From positions 1 through 64,000 of the forward strand of contig DAIDIP010000016.1 in NCBI GenBank assembly GCA_027451745.1: a DNA stretch of 64,000 bases, in the 5' to 3' direction. Under the pieces are notes generated by a model. The model worked only from the letters and a program-made list of their open reading frames with translations, was not told the DNA's origin and did no database searches. Of this stretch, positions 18,065 through 27,013 are shown piece after piece; within the stretch, counting starts at the first letter, position 1; the number at the start of each line of letters is the position of its first letter. Source of the stretch: Candidatus Melainabacteria bacterium. GTDB taxonomy: Bacteria; Cyanobacteriota; Vampirovibrionia; Obscuribacterales; Obscuribacteraceae. Both the position numbers and the translations under genes were made by a program.

Positions 18065-18185
18065 GGTTTTATAATAATACAATCGCCCAAACAAATGTGG
18101 ACCAAGCACTGATGAGCAAATTACGATTTTCAACAGAGCCGAAGGAATTGAAGAAAGGGCGCTCATGATGAAAATGCAAACGAAT

Positions 18186-18277
18186 GTTAGAAAAGCGAAA
18201 GGCAGCGAGGAGCCGGCTCTAGCAAGAGCGTGGGCACACGCGTTGAGGCGAGAGACAAGTCCGGAGGAGCGCTTATA
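18186..18277 (+). repeat. Interspersed repeat, copy A
   Basis: Member of a GC-rich intergenic repeat family in this window. It carries the family core CGCGTTGAGGCGAG (about 18240-18253) and the 3' end GGAGCGC (18268-18274). It ends three bases before the btpA start codon, so GGAGGAG inside the repeat (18265-18271) is the likely ribosome-binding site of btpA. Confidence 0.65.
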
Positions 18278-18279
18278 AA

Positions 18280-19092
18280 ATGCTCAAAACATTATTTGGT
18301 ACTGACAAGCCCATTATAGGGGTCATCCATTTACTACCATTGCCCGGATCAGCTCGTTGGGATGGACAAATAGAACCCATTTGTGAGCGTGCTGAACAAG
18401 AAGCCATTGCTCTTACAACTGGGGGCGTGGACGGCATTATTGTTGAAAATTTTTTTGACTCCCCTTTCAAAAAAGACAAGCTCGATCCTATAACTATCAG
18501 CGCCTTTACTCTTGCTGTTAAACGTGTCATGTCTCTAACTAACAAACCTATTGGCATTAATTGTCTTCGCAATGATGGACTATCTGCCTTAGCTATAGCT
18601 GTTGCTACACAAGCACAATTTATTCGTGTGAATGTATTAACAGGCGTTATGGTGACAGATCAGGGTTTGATCGAAGGGATAGCCCACGAACTTTTGCTAT
18701 ATCGACATCATTTAGGAGCAAGCAAATCAGTAAAAATATTCGCTGATGTTTTAGTCAAACATGCATCTCCTTTAGGATTTTCGCCAAATATCAGCCTTGT
18801 TGCACAAGACACAAGAAACCGCGCTTTGGCTGACGCTCTCATAATTAGTGGGCACTCAACGGGCGAAGCGCCTCTTATAGAGGATCTTGAATGTGTCCGC
18901 CAAACTTTGCCCGATTGCCCCCTCTTAGCAGGAAGTGGCGTAGATAAAAACAATATTCAAGACATCCTCAATGTTGCCGATGGCGCCATTGTAGCCAGTT
19001 CTTTAAAAAGACAAGGAAATATAGAAAACCCCATTGATATTGAACGAGCTAGAGAATTGAAAAAAGCCCATCAAACCAAAGTCCATTTATAA
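18280..19092 (+). CDS. btpA: BtpA/SgcQ-family TIM-barrel protein
   Basis: 270 residues, single-domain beta/alpha-barrel. Family features are visible: GVIHLLPLPGS near the N-terminus, GGVDGIIVENFFDSPF at 47-62, IGINCLRNDGLSAL, and the phosphate-loop-like GSGVDKNNI near 222. In cyanobacteria BtpA is needed for stable photosystem I; other relatives (SgcQ) occur in sugar operons, and the biochemical activity is not firmly known. There are no photosystem genes here, so a sugar- or nucleotide-related role is equally likely. ATG at 18280 with GGAGGAG upstream contributed by the repeat. 76 bases separate it from the next gene, which may be transcribed with it. Confidence 0.85.
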   Translation: MLKTLFGTDKPIIGVIHLLPLPGSARWDGQIEPICERAEQEAIALTTGGVDGIIVENFFDSPFKKDKLDPITISAFTLAVKRVMSLTNKPIGINCLRNDGLSALAIAVATQAQFIRVNVLTGVMVTDQGLIEGIAHELLLYRHHLGASKSVKIFADVLVKHASPLGFSPNISLVAQDTRNRALADALIISGHSTGEAPLIEDLECVRQTLPDCPLLAGSGVDKNNIQDILNVADGAIVASSLKRQGNIENPIDIERARELKKAHQTKVHL

Positions 19093-19168
19093 TGAACTTA
19101 AAACAATGCTACGCTAATATTTAGTAAGTGTAATTAAGCTAAGTCATATAAGTATCTGCAGGTAATTT

Positions 19169-20305
19169 ATGAGCTCCAAACGTACTAGTCAACAATCCTC
19201 TTTAATATCTCTTTTCATCGCCACATCGCTAATTGCTTCAATACTCACCGGATGTGGTGGCGGTAAAAAACCTGCCAACACAAGTACGTCCACCACTACT
19301 ACTACCGTCACAACGGCTACAAATACTGCAGCAACAACCCCTACCTCAACAACAAGTCCGACTACTGCTCCCCAGAGCACCTCGACTATGAGCGCCGCTA
19401 CAACTACATTAAGTAGTGTTCCAGATGCTGAGCAGAACACACTTTCTCAAGAAATCAAAACATTTCTTTGGGGCTTTATTGATAAAACAGGCAATATTGT
19501 TATCAAGCCTCAATATGAAGATATCCGTCCTTTTTCAGAAGGATTAGCCGGAGTCAAAAAAGATGGATTATGGGGCTTTATAGATACCAAAGGCAATATG
19601 GTTATTCGTCCACATTATGACGACGTAACAAAATTCGTTAATGGCTTTGCTGCCGTCAGCCTCGGGGATCGCTGGGGATTTATAAATAAACAAGATAACC
19701 TTGTCGTCGGCACTCAATATAAAGAAGTAAGATCTTACTCAGAACACAAAGCAGCAGTTTTGCCAGACAAAACCTGGGGTTATATAGACGAGCGCAATAG
19801 CATGCTCATTAGCCCCAATTTCAATGATGCTGGTTCTTTCTCTGAAGACTTAGCACCAGTAAAGATCGATAAATACTGGGGATTCATTAATGAAAAAGGA
19901 AAGACCGTTATCAGTCCCTCATTTCTTAAGGCTTATTCTTTTAAAAATGCCCTGGCTGATGTCGTTGTAGAAGGAACCGATAAATCTCCCCCAAAAGACG
20001 CATTATTAGACAAAAGCGGCATTATTAATTATGTTGACTCCTTGCATGCACGAGAAAACTTTATTGAAGGTATGGCCATGTTTGAACGCCACAGCCACTG
20101 GGGATTCGTTGACGAATCAGGTAAAGTGGCAGTGAAACCCCACTATGATTCGGTCGAACCGTTTTCTGATGGGCTAGCTTGCGTACGTACCGGTATGAAA
20201 AAAGGCTATGTCGACAAAGAAGGAAATGTTGCAATTAAATTACAGTTCGATAATGCACGTTCATTTTCAGAAGGATATGCGGGTGTGCGTATCTCAGCCG
20301 AATAG
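19169..20305 (+). CDS. WG-repeat lipoprotein
   Basis: 378 residues. The signal ends in the lipobox LTGC (Cys29), followed by a Thr/Ser-rich linker (about 36-85) that looks like a flexible or glycosylated tether. From residue 95 to the end there are about seven WG/KWG repeats, each of the form WGFIDxxGNxVIxPxYDxxxxFSEGLAxV. WG repeats form beta-rich solenoids of unknown binding target and are exported in many bacteria. A strong hairpin terminator lies 118 bases downstream. The Thr-rich tether next to surface glycosylation genes is suggestive, but no substrate is proven. Confidence 0.85.
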   Translation: MSSKRTSQQSSLISLFIATSLIASILTGCGGGKKPANTSTSTTTTTVTTATNTAATTPTSTTSPTTAPQSTSTMSAATTTLSSVPDAEQNTLSQEIKTFLWGFIDKTGNIVIKPQYEDIRPFSEGLAGVKKDGLWGFIDTKGNMVIRPHYDDVTKFVNGFAAVSLGDRWGFINKQDNLVVGTQYKEVRSYSEHKAAVLPDKTWGYIDERNSMLISPNFNDAGSFSEDLAPVKIDKYWGFINEKGKTVISPSFLKAYSFKNALADVVVEGTDKSPPKDALLDKSGIINYVDSLHARENFIEGMAMFERHSHWGFVDESGKVAVKPHYDSVEPFSDGLACVRTGMKKGYVDKEGNVAIKLQFDNARSFSEGYAGVRISAE

Positions 20306-20422
20306 CGCTCTCCTTAACTACAATACCGATAACACACATCAAATTTAATCTTATGATATAAAAATTGGCGACTAGAAGACAAGTGCTGGGGTATATATTA
20401 GACAGTAAGGAATAGAAGTATT

Positions 20423-20462
20423 AGAGAATTGCGACACTCCTGGTTCGCAATTCTCTGTTTTT
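20423..20462 (+). terminator. Rho-independent terminator
   Basis: Perfect 12-bp stem (AGAGAATTGCGA at 20423-20434 with TCGCAATTCTCT at 20445-20456), ten-base loop, then GTTTTT. The T tract follows on the + strand, so it ends the WG-repeat transcript and also prevents read-through against the convergent M23 gene, whose stop codon it overlaps. Confidence 0.85.
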
Positions 20463-21147
20463 AAGGCGGCTTTATTTCATTACCACCTAAGGGCAAACCC
20501 TCATCAACCTTTTCTTTTTCTGTCGAACTAATTTCTACAGCTTTTTCTTTATGCTTTGCAATATTGGCTTGTTGCGTAGCCCTTACTCTGGCTGTTTTTA
20601 GTGCTAACACATATTTAGGCACTTCTCCAAGAAACGCCATTGGTTCAATATATTGCTTAGTATCTTCTTTAATGATCGTGTAGTGCACATGCACACCTGT
20701 TGAGCGTCCCGTAGTACCAGCAAACCCTAATACTTGTCCACGCTTAACCCATTGTCCAGGCACAACAGAATATGCATTCAAGTGTCCACAAATAGTGCGT
20801 ACATTTGGATAAGGATGGTAGACCTCAACAGCCACCCCTAATGCACCGCGCCAACCAACTCTAGTTACTATTCCATCTAATAAACAATAAACTCGATCAT
20901 TGAGATTGGCTCCCAAATCCACACCACTGTGAAAATCGCCTCTACCAGTAACAGGGTGAATACGGAAGCCCGCCTTAGAAGTGACAACACCAAGCCCAGC
21001 TGGTGTGTAGATCACGTCGTCACGCATAGGTGATATCTGTACAACTGGGCAAAAATAACCATGAAAGTTATTGCCTATTGCCATTTGGGCAGCAGGAAAC
21101 AATACTACAGTCACAATAATAAGTATTAGTATTTTCGACCTTAACAA
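20461..21147 (-). CDS. M23 (LytM-type) metallopeptidase, exported
   Basis: 228 residues with an N-terminal hydrophobic segment (5-24) that is a signal peptide or anchor. The zinc ligands of peptidase M23 are complete: HSGVD (His73, Asp77), and GVHVHY with His153 and His155; the GHL histidine is at 122. It should cut glycyl or other cross-bridge peptides in peptidoglycan in the periplasm. A charged Lys/Glu-rich tail of about 50 residues follows the domain. It begins at TTG 21147. Expression probably starts in the 250-base gap upstream (21148-21400), in which no further gene was seen. Confidence 0.85.
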   Translation of the reverse strand: MLRSKILILIIVTVVLFPAAQMAIGNNFHGYFCPVVQISPMRDDVIYTPAGLGVVTSKAGFRIHPVTGRGDFHSGVDLGANLNDRVYCLLDGIVTRVGWRGALGVAVEVYHPYPNVRTICGHLNAYSVVPGQWVKRGQVLGFAGTTGRSTGVHVHYTIIKEDTKQYIEPMAFLGEVPKYVLALKTARVRATQQANIAKHKEKAVEISSTEKEKVDEGLPLGGNEIKPP

Positions 21148-21400
21148 TCAGACACCAAGAGCGCGCTTTCTTTGCAGTTAATCAATAATAATCAGTATTT
21201 TATTACCTACTACTGTTTTGCGCTAATTTAATAGTTGTTGCTTCACCAACACTCAATCACACAACACAGGTCCTCTTTTGTATATTTAATTGACGCATTC
21301 GTGACTACATTTATTGGCTGCCTTTTTGTTTCAAATCGTCAGTACAAACTACTTCTCCATTTTTATTCTCGTTTTTTTCGAAGAAGATCCGTTATATCTC

Positions 21401-21580
21401 TTAAGCTATTTTAGCTAAGGCATTAAATGATAATTTCTGAGTGAGTCCCCAAGCAATCAAATAAATCATTGCGCCAATAGCCAAAGTAGATGTAATCCCT
21501 AACATTACTGAAGCAATAGCGGCAAGTGACCTGCAGACAAAGGATGGCAACAAATAGATGATTTGCCCTGTTGGGTTCAT
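21401..21580 (-). CDS. Small membrane protein (59 aa)
   Basis: Downstream of gatB on the same strand. From ATG 21580 it encodes one long hydrophobic region (about residues 10-45) with Arg and Gln-Lys at its ends, consistent with one or two membrane helices. An in-frame ATG at 21628 would overlap the gatB end. No ribosome-binding site is evident for either start and no family is recognised. It may be real but untranslated sequence cannot be ruled out. Confidence 0.35.
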   Translation of the reverse strand: MNPTGQIIYLLPSFVCRSLAAIASVMLGITSTLAIGAMIYLIAWGLTQKLSFNALAKIA

Positions 21581-21599
21581 CGTATTTAATATAAGCCAA

Positions 21600-23042
21600 C
21601 TAAACTTTAGCTTGCACCAACAATTCATCCAATAATTTATTGATGATTTGTGGATTAGCTTTTCCCTTAGTAGCTTTCATAATTTCGCCAAAGAAAAACT
21701 GTCTTACTTTTGTTTTTCCTTGTCTAAACTCTTCTACTTGCGAAGGATTGGCATCAAGAACTGCTGAGACAGCTTTGCGCAGATCGCCCTCATCACTAAC
21801 TTGAGCTAAGCCCAGATCCTTGATTATAGTAGCCACTTCAGATTTTTTAGCTAACAATTCTATAAGTACTTGCTTAGCCGCTGTTGAGCTTACTGCGCCG
21901 TCGTTAACGGCCCGTGATAAATCATACAGATTTTTCGGCGTCAACGCCAAATCAGCAAATTCCTTCTTCTCTTCTCTTAAATAAGCAAGAGTGGGTCCAA
22001 TTAGCCAATTGCTACAGTCTCTTGCTGAAGCACCAAGCTTCACGGCTTGATCGAATAAATCACTCATTTCTTTTGATTCTACAATAACAAACGCATCATC
22101 ATAGGATAATTTCAAATTATCCATATACCGTTGGCGTCGCACTTCTGGAAGTTCTGGCATTTCTTTAGACAACTCTGTTACCCAGGTTCTATCTATAACA
22201 AGAGGTACCAAATCTGGCTCTGGAAAATATCGATAATCATGTGCTTCTTCTTTTGAGCGCATCGGGTGGGTTTTACCATCGCTTTCGTTCCAAAGCCTTG
22301 TTTCTTGAACAACTTCTTTTCCACTATCGAGAATAGTTGTTTGTCTTTCAATTTCATACTGAATAGCTCTTTGCACAGCTCTGAAACTATTCAGGTTCTT
22401 AATCTCAGCCCTTGTCCCCAATTTGGTTGCACCTACTGGGCGAATAGAAACGTTAGCATCACAGCGGAAACTACCTTCTTCCAAATTGCCATCACAAACA
22501 TCGATATAGCGTAAAATATTGCGCAATTCTGTTAAATAAAGGCGGGCTTCTTCGGGAGACCCAATATCTGGTTCGCTAACTATTTCTAAAAGAGGTACGC
22601 CGCCCCGATTATAATCCACTAAGCTGTAGTCTGACCCATGCAATCCAGCCGCACCGGCATGGACAAGCTTGCCAGCATCTTCTTCCATATGAGCACGATG
22701 TATGCGGATCTTTCTATTTCTAATCGTTATATGTCCACCACGACAAATCGGTTCATCATATTGAGATATTTGATAACCTTTTGGCAAATCTGGATAAAAA
22801 TAATTTTTTCTGTCAAATTTAGTGGTAGCACTTATAGTGCACTCTAGAGCTAATCCTACTTTTATCGCACAAGCCACCATTGCCTTGTTTACAACAGGCA
22901 ATACACCAGGCATACCAACACATACTGGACAAACTTGCGTATTGGGCTGCGCCCCAAATTCTGTTGGACATCCACAAAAAGCTTTCGTTTTTGTTTTCAG
23001 ATGGGCATGCACCTCAAGCCCTATAACTGGTTCGTATTCCAT
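21600..23042 (-). CDS. gatB: Asp-tRNA(Asn)/Glu-tRNA(Gln) amidotransferase subunit B
   Basis: 480 residues, full length. GatB uses ATP and ammonia channelled from GatA to amidate mischarged Glu-tRNA(Gln) or Asp-tRNA(Asn). The start EYEPVIGLEVHAHLKT, the CGCP...CPVCVGMPG zinc cysteines, DYNRGGVPLLEIVSEPD, and the C-terminal GatB/YqeY-type helical tail (NPQIINKLLDELL) are all present. gatA and gatC are not in the window. It lies 14 bases after mlaD and is probably translated from the same mRNA as the MCE transporter, an unusual combination. Confidence 0.95.
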   Translation of the reverse strand: MEYEPVIGLEVHAHLKTKTKAFCGCPTEFGAQPNTQVCPVCVGMPGVLPVVNKAMVACAIKVGLALECTISATTKFDRKNYFYPDLPKGYQISQYDEPICRGGHITIRNRKIRIHRAHMEEDAGKLVHAGAAGLHGSDYSLVDYNRGGVPLLEIVSEPDIGSPEEARLYLTELRNILRYIDVCDGNLEEGSFRCDANVSIRPVGATKLGTRAEIKNLNSFRAVQRAIQYEIERQTTILDSGKEVVQETRLWNESDGKTHPMRSKEEAHDYRYFPEPDLVPLVIDRTWVTELSKEMPELPEVRRQRYMDNLKLSYDDAFVIVESKEMSDLFDQAVKLGASARDCSNWLIGPTLAYLREEKKEFADLALTPKNLYDLSRAVNDGAVSSTAAKQVLIELLAKKSEVATIIKDLGLAQVSDEGDLRKAVSAVLDANPSQVEEFRQGKTKVRQFFFGEIMKATKGKANPQIINKLLDELLVQAKV

Positions 23043-23056
23043 AATTGCCTCAACTG

Positions 23057-24418
23057 CTATTTGATTTCACCGTGCATTTGCATTGGTGTATCAGGTCCCG
23101 ACTTATCTAAACTATTCACATTGGGTTCAGCCACTTCACTTTCCGTGCTTGTCACTGATTTCTTTGTTTCTTTCTTATCATTCTGCTTTATACTCGTTTC
23201 TTTGGTTTTTTTCTTTTCTGTAACTGACGTATCGCTATTTTTTTCAGAGCTTTCAACAGTGGTACCAAACATCATATGTAGTAGTGGATGTTTTTTACCA
23301 ATTAATAAATTGATTCTTTGCGCCATTTTGCTTACTTGTGCCGAAGCGGTTCGCAAATCAGCCATTGTTTCTTGCGCATCAGTAATAAAATTAGGATTAG
23401 ACAATACTTCATTAGCTTTAGACATAGCGTCTTTGGCATTTGTCATAGCTTCTTTCAGATCACTTCGCAATCCTTTATCATCAGCTATTTGTCTAACCAC
23501 TTGCATTGATTGATTTATGTTTTCGGTAGCATTAGTCAATTTATTAAGCATACCCGACATATCACCACGCATATCTTTATCGGAGAGTGTTCTGTTTAAT
23601 TCATGTACAGCTTCCTGCACTTTGGTGGCGGTCTCTTTTGCTAGACGTACAGTTTCTTTGACATTTGAATTAAAGCTTGGTTCATCTACTAATTTATTGA
23701 GTTTGTGTCCGGTATTTTGCCACTCATTAGCCATGCTGGATATATTTTGTAAGGTTGATTTGCCTTGAGTAAAAAAGCCTTTTGCACTAACTGCCCCTTG
23801 TCTAAGATCGACTGTTGCATCTGATAGTCGATCCATATTTTGGTTAAACTTAGCTGCAGCCTCTTTAATATTACTCATTGCTGCACCAGAATCTCGCGCA
23901 GCACTAGTTAATCCTTCTCTAGCTTTTATATCGGCAAAACAATCACTGAAATGACTGAAATTAGCAGCAATTCGATTGACATACAATTCAACCCTAACTG
24001 GATCTTGTCCGACTACAACACTGTCAGGTTCAATTGGGGGGGGTACTGGCTCATCAGGATTTTGTTTTGGCAGTGTAATCTCAATATATTTAGCACCTAC
24101 CAACCCTAGAGTTTGAATAGTGATCATCGAACCTTGAGGGATAGTTGTATTTTCGGCGGGAATTCGCAGCCAGCATAAAACTTGCCCCTTACCTTTCAAC
24201 TCTATTTTTTCAACTGTACCAACACGCACCCCATTCAATTGCACAGGAGCGTTTTTAGTTAGACCGGCTATATCATGAAATTTGACCATAAAGTGCTGAG
24301 GGGGACGCAACGAAAAATCTTTAAGCCAAGACCAGCCCCAAAAAAGAATGATGAGAGCAATGACTGTGAATAGTCCAACTCTATATTCGTAATTTGCGCT
24401 ACTTGTACGTTCTATCAC
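23057..24418 (-). CDS. mlaD: MCE/MlaD-family lipid-transport protein
   Basis: 453 residues. One N-terminal membrane helix (about 14-32) is followed by a single MCE domain (about 42-120: FHDIAGLTKNAPVQLNGVRVGTV, GLVGAKYIEI), then a long helical, probably coiled-coil region (140-370) rich in repeated helices, and a low-complexity charged tail (Lys/Glu/Ser). MlaD-type rings carry phospholipids between membranes. It is longer than E. coli MlaD (183 residues), more like the needle-forming or plastid TGD2/actinobacterial plan. Eight consecutive G on the + strand (24036-24043) encode the Pro-Pro-Pro linker. It is third in the mlaE-mlaF-mlaD order. Confidence 0.85.
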   Translation of the reverse strand: MIERTSSANYEYRVGLFTVIALIILFWGWSWLKDFSLRPPQHFMVKFHDIAGLTKNAPVQLNGVRVGTVEKIELKGKGQVLCWLRIPAENTTIPQGSMITIQTLGLVGAKYIEITLPKQNPDEPVPPPIEPDSVVVGQDPVRVELYVNRIAANFSHFSDCFADIKAREGLTSAARDSGAAMSNIKEAAAKFNQNMDRLSDATVDLRQGAVSAKGFFTQGKSTLQNISSMANEWQNTGHKLNKLVDEPSFNSNVKETVRLAKETATKVQEAVHELNRTLSDKDMRGDMSGMLNKLTNATENINQSMQVVRQIADDKGLRSDLKEAMTNAKDAMSKANEVLSNPNFITDAQETMADLRTASAQVSKMAQRINLLIGKKHPLLHMMFGTTVESSEKNSDTSVTEKKKTKETSIKQNDKKETKKSVTSTESEVAEPNVNSLDKSGPDTPMQMHGEIK

Positions 24419-24440
24419 TAACTATCCCCTTCCCGGTCCT

Positions 24441-25202
24441 CTAGACTTCAATTCCATTGCTAAGCATAGGTCCTTCGCGTGTAGCATGGGCAAATTGCTT
24501 CATATACGGGTTTTCACTTGTAAGCGCTTCATCAGCACTACCCTCCCATTGTATATGGCCTGCATGCAATAGAATAATGCGATCAGTTGTGCGCCGCCAA
24601 GTAGAAAATTGGTGTGTGACAACTATTGAAGCAGGAATGAACTGTTTAGCCATATCAATCATATAATCTTCTATCACTGTTGACATCACCGGATCTAGTC
24701 CAGTAGTCGGTTCATCATAAAGAATAATCTTAGGATCATTTGTAACCGCTCTAGCAAAGCTTGTCCGCTTTTGTTGTCCTCCTGATAATTGGGCAGGGAA
24801 AGAATAAATATAATCAGAAAGACCAACTAGTTTAAGTTTTTCAACAATAATTTTTTCTTCTTCAGCTCGCTTCAACTTTCGCGCTCTTAAGGCAAGTGCT
24901 AGATTTTCTCGTACAGTCAATGAATTAAGTAGAGCTGACCCTTGAAAAACAAGTCCCAATTCTTTGCTATGAACAATAACCTCACCACTATCAGGTTTTA
25001 ATAGTCCGCATAACAATTTCAAAATTGTCGACTTCCCACACCCTGAAGGACCAATAATTCCTAAAGTTTCGCCAGCATGAACTTTAAAACTTATATCTTC
25101 AATGATGCGTCTGCTGTTGAAGCTTTTACTAAGGTTTTTAACCTCTATCATCAGCTCGCCGGCAGTTGCTTTACGTTCAGGTATATTAGTCTTTCGTCTC
25201 AT
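24441..25202 (-). CDS. mlaF: ABC-transporter ATPase of MCE system
   Basis: 253 residues. Walker A GPSGCGKS, Q-loop VFQG, signature LSGGQQKR, Walker B IILYDEPT and the H-loop VVTHQF are all intact, so it hydrolyses ATP to drive lipid movement by the MlaE permease. MlaF-type features are the GLDPVMSTVIEDYM stretch after Walker B. Its ATG follows the mlaE stop codon directly (no gap). An alternative start at 25151 (MIEVKNL) would remove a 17-residue basic N-terminus; the coupling to mlaE favours 25202. Confidence 0.92.
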   Translation of the reverse strand: MRRKTNIPERKATAGELMIEVKNLSKSFNSRRIIEDISFKVHAGETLGIIGPSGCGKSTILKLLCGLLKPDSGEVIVHSKELGLVFQGSALLNSLTVRENLALALRARKLKRAEEEKIIVEKLKLVGLSDYIYSFPAQLSGGQQKRTSFARAVTNDPKIILYDEPTTGLDPVMSTVIEDYMIDMAKQFIPASIVVTHQFSTWRRTTDRIILLHAGHIQWEGSADEALTSENPYMKQFAHATREGPMLSNGIEV

Positions 25203-26021
25203 TTATCTAGGCGCATAGGTTAGGGACGTCACAATATAATTGACAATAAAAATAACAGTCATTGTCCAAACAATAGTACGAGTTGTAGCCAAGCCCACAT
25301 CTTCAGCCCCGCCTCGCGTGTGCAATCCGATTGCACAAGAAAAAATGATTACAATCGTGGCATTAAGTAGCGACTTTTCAAAATGTACCGTAAAATCTCG
25401 GTCCAAAATTGTTTGCTTTACCGAATCTAAAAATGTTGCCGGAGGCACATTAGCCGCGCTATGGGCAATCATAATTCCGGCTAATAAACCAATGAACATA
25501 GCATAAATAGACAACACAGGCATCATCATCAAACCAGCCAAATATCTTGGCACAACCAAGAATTGCACCGGATCAATTCTCATTACTTTTAAAGCATCAA
25601 TTTGTTCAGTAATCATCATTGTCGTTAGCTCAGCAGCAATAGCAGAACCAACCCGTCCAGCCACAATAACGCCGGCAGTGATTGGCCCTATTTCTCTAAT
25701 TAAAGCCAAAGAGACGACGCCACCAATGGCAGTATCACCACCAAACAATACTAATTCGCGGGCTATTTGTAATGACATGGCAAAACCGACGAAAAGCGCA
25801 GTTACACTGACAACCACAAAAGATTTAACGCCTATCATATAAGACTGGCGAAATGTTTCGTGCCAATCTATCTCACCTTTAATTATGTAGTAAAGTGTTT
25901 GGAAGAATAGCAGTATGCACTGACCAATTAATTCCACTCCCTGCCCAAACTGCTTTTCGACAAAGGCAAGTGGGGACAAACTAATTTTTGCTAGCGACTT
26001 ACTGGTAGATGAAAACGTCAT
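25203..26021 (-). CDS. mlaE: MCE-system permease (MlaE/YrbE)
   Basis: 272 residues with about five or six membrane helices. The MlaE hallmark is GPITAGVIVAGRVGSAIAAELTTM, followed by EQIDALKVM, both conserved in this family and needed to couple to the ATPase. It forms the inner-membrane part of a phospholipid transporter with MlaF and MlaD. It is first in the operon; its promoter must lie in the 44-base gap before the divergent M50 gene or within that gene. No MlaA, MlaB or MlaC homologue is present in the window. Confidence 0.92.
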   Translation of the reverse strand: MTFSSTSKSLAKISLSPLAFVEKQFGQGVELIGQCILLFFQTLYYIIKGEIDWHETFRQSYMIGVKSFVVVSVTALFVGFAMSLQIARELVLFGGDTAIGGVVSLALIREIGPITAGVIVAGRVGSAIAAELTTMMITEQIDALKVMRIDPVQFLVVPRYLAGLMMMPVLSIYAMFIGLLAGIMIAHSAANVPPATFLDSVKQTILDRDFTVHFEKSLLNATIVIIFSCAIGLHTRGGAEDVGLATTRTIVWTMTVIFIVNYIVTSLTYAPR

Positions 26022-26065
26022 TGTATTATTGTAGAAGCTCTAGCCCTTGAATTCAGGGATTCTAA

Positions 26066-27007
26066 ATGGCTTTAAAGAAAGATAAATCAAACAAAAAAAC
26101 AATTTTAAGCAGCCTGGGGGTTTTGGGCATCATATTGCTCAAAGGAAAAGCTTATCTATTTGCAGCTTGGAAAGCTTTGGCGTTCGTAAAAATGGGTTCT
26201 TTTCTTAGTCCTTTAATTACCATTGGTGTTTACACCATGTTATTTGGTTTCCCCTATGCCATAGCTGTTTTTATTTTGCTGCTAACTCATGAAATGGGGC
26301 ATTGGATTTGGATGAAAGCGCTCGGACTAGAGCCCAAGTTACCTATCTTCATCCCAGGCATTGGCGCCTATGTTGCTATGACCAAATTACCTCCTGACGA
26401 AGCAACGCACGCTTGGGTTGCCATAGCAGGACCTCTCGTTGGTGGCGTCACAAGTGCTCTGTTGTTTTGGTTTGGAGTTAATTTCAGTAACGGTTGGCTT
26501 ATGGCCGCTGGAAGCACTGGCTTTTTTCTTAATTTATTCCAGTTAATTCCGGCAAAACCTTTTGACGGAGGTTTTATCATCCATGCAATATATAAGTGGC
26601 TTCTAATCCCGGGGACTGCACTCTTGTGTGTCTTGACATTTATTTTTCATTCAATTTTGCTTCTTTTTATATCGATCATTTCTTGTGTTTCTCTGTTTAA
26701 ACTTCTAACAAAAAAAGATACTCAACCAAATCAGGCTATTATTGAAAATACTAACAACCTCATAGTCGATACTTCATCATCTGGACATTTTGATCTCACT
26801 GATCAACCAAAAGTCACAACCAGGACTATTCCATCTGCAGTTAATCATATGCCATTGAACACAACCAACGAATTATTCCAGACACCTGCTACAGTGCCTC
26901 AAAGGATAATAATCGCCTTAGCATATTTTGGGCTTGTTGGCATATTGGCATATTTGTATTGGCTCTCAAGCAACGAGTTGATAGTTTTCACTCCGCACCA
27001 CCGTTAG
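26066..27007 (+). CDS. Site-2-protease-like M50 metallopeptidase
   Basis: 313 residues with several membrane helices. The HEMGHW zinc motif (near residue 80) and the NLFQLIPAKPFDGG motif (near 160), which supplies the third Asp ligand, mark an active intramembrane M50 protease. There is no PDZ domain. Residues 215-285 are a polar linker, then a final helix near 285-305. It probably cleaves a membrane-bound regulator or signal peptide remnants. Six bases later begins mqnD, so the two are likely co-transcribed although a functional connection is not obvious. Confidence 0.85.
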   Translation: MALKKDKSNKKTILSSLGVLGIILLKGKAYLFAAWKALAFVKMGSFLSPLITIGVYTMLFGFPYAIAVFILLLTHEMGHWIWMKALGLEPKLPIFIPGIGAYVAMTKLPPDEATHAWVAIAGPLVGGVTSALLFWFGVNFSNGWLMAAGSTGFFLNLFQLIPAKPFDGGFIIHAIYKWLLIPGTALLCVLTFIFHSILLLFISIISCVSLFKLLTKKDTQPNQAIIENTNNLIVDTSSSGHFDLTDQPKVTTRTIPSAVNHMPLNTTNELFQTPATVPQRIIIALAYFGLVGILAYLYWLSSNELIVFTPHHR

Positions 27008-27013
27008 TACCAA

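Noticed and set aside
22935-23513. 192-codon plus-strand reading frame across gatB/mlaD
   Set aside because: It is antisense to two well-supported genes, and its Ser/Phe/Leu-rich composition is what antisense reading of helical genes gives.
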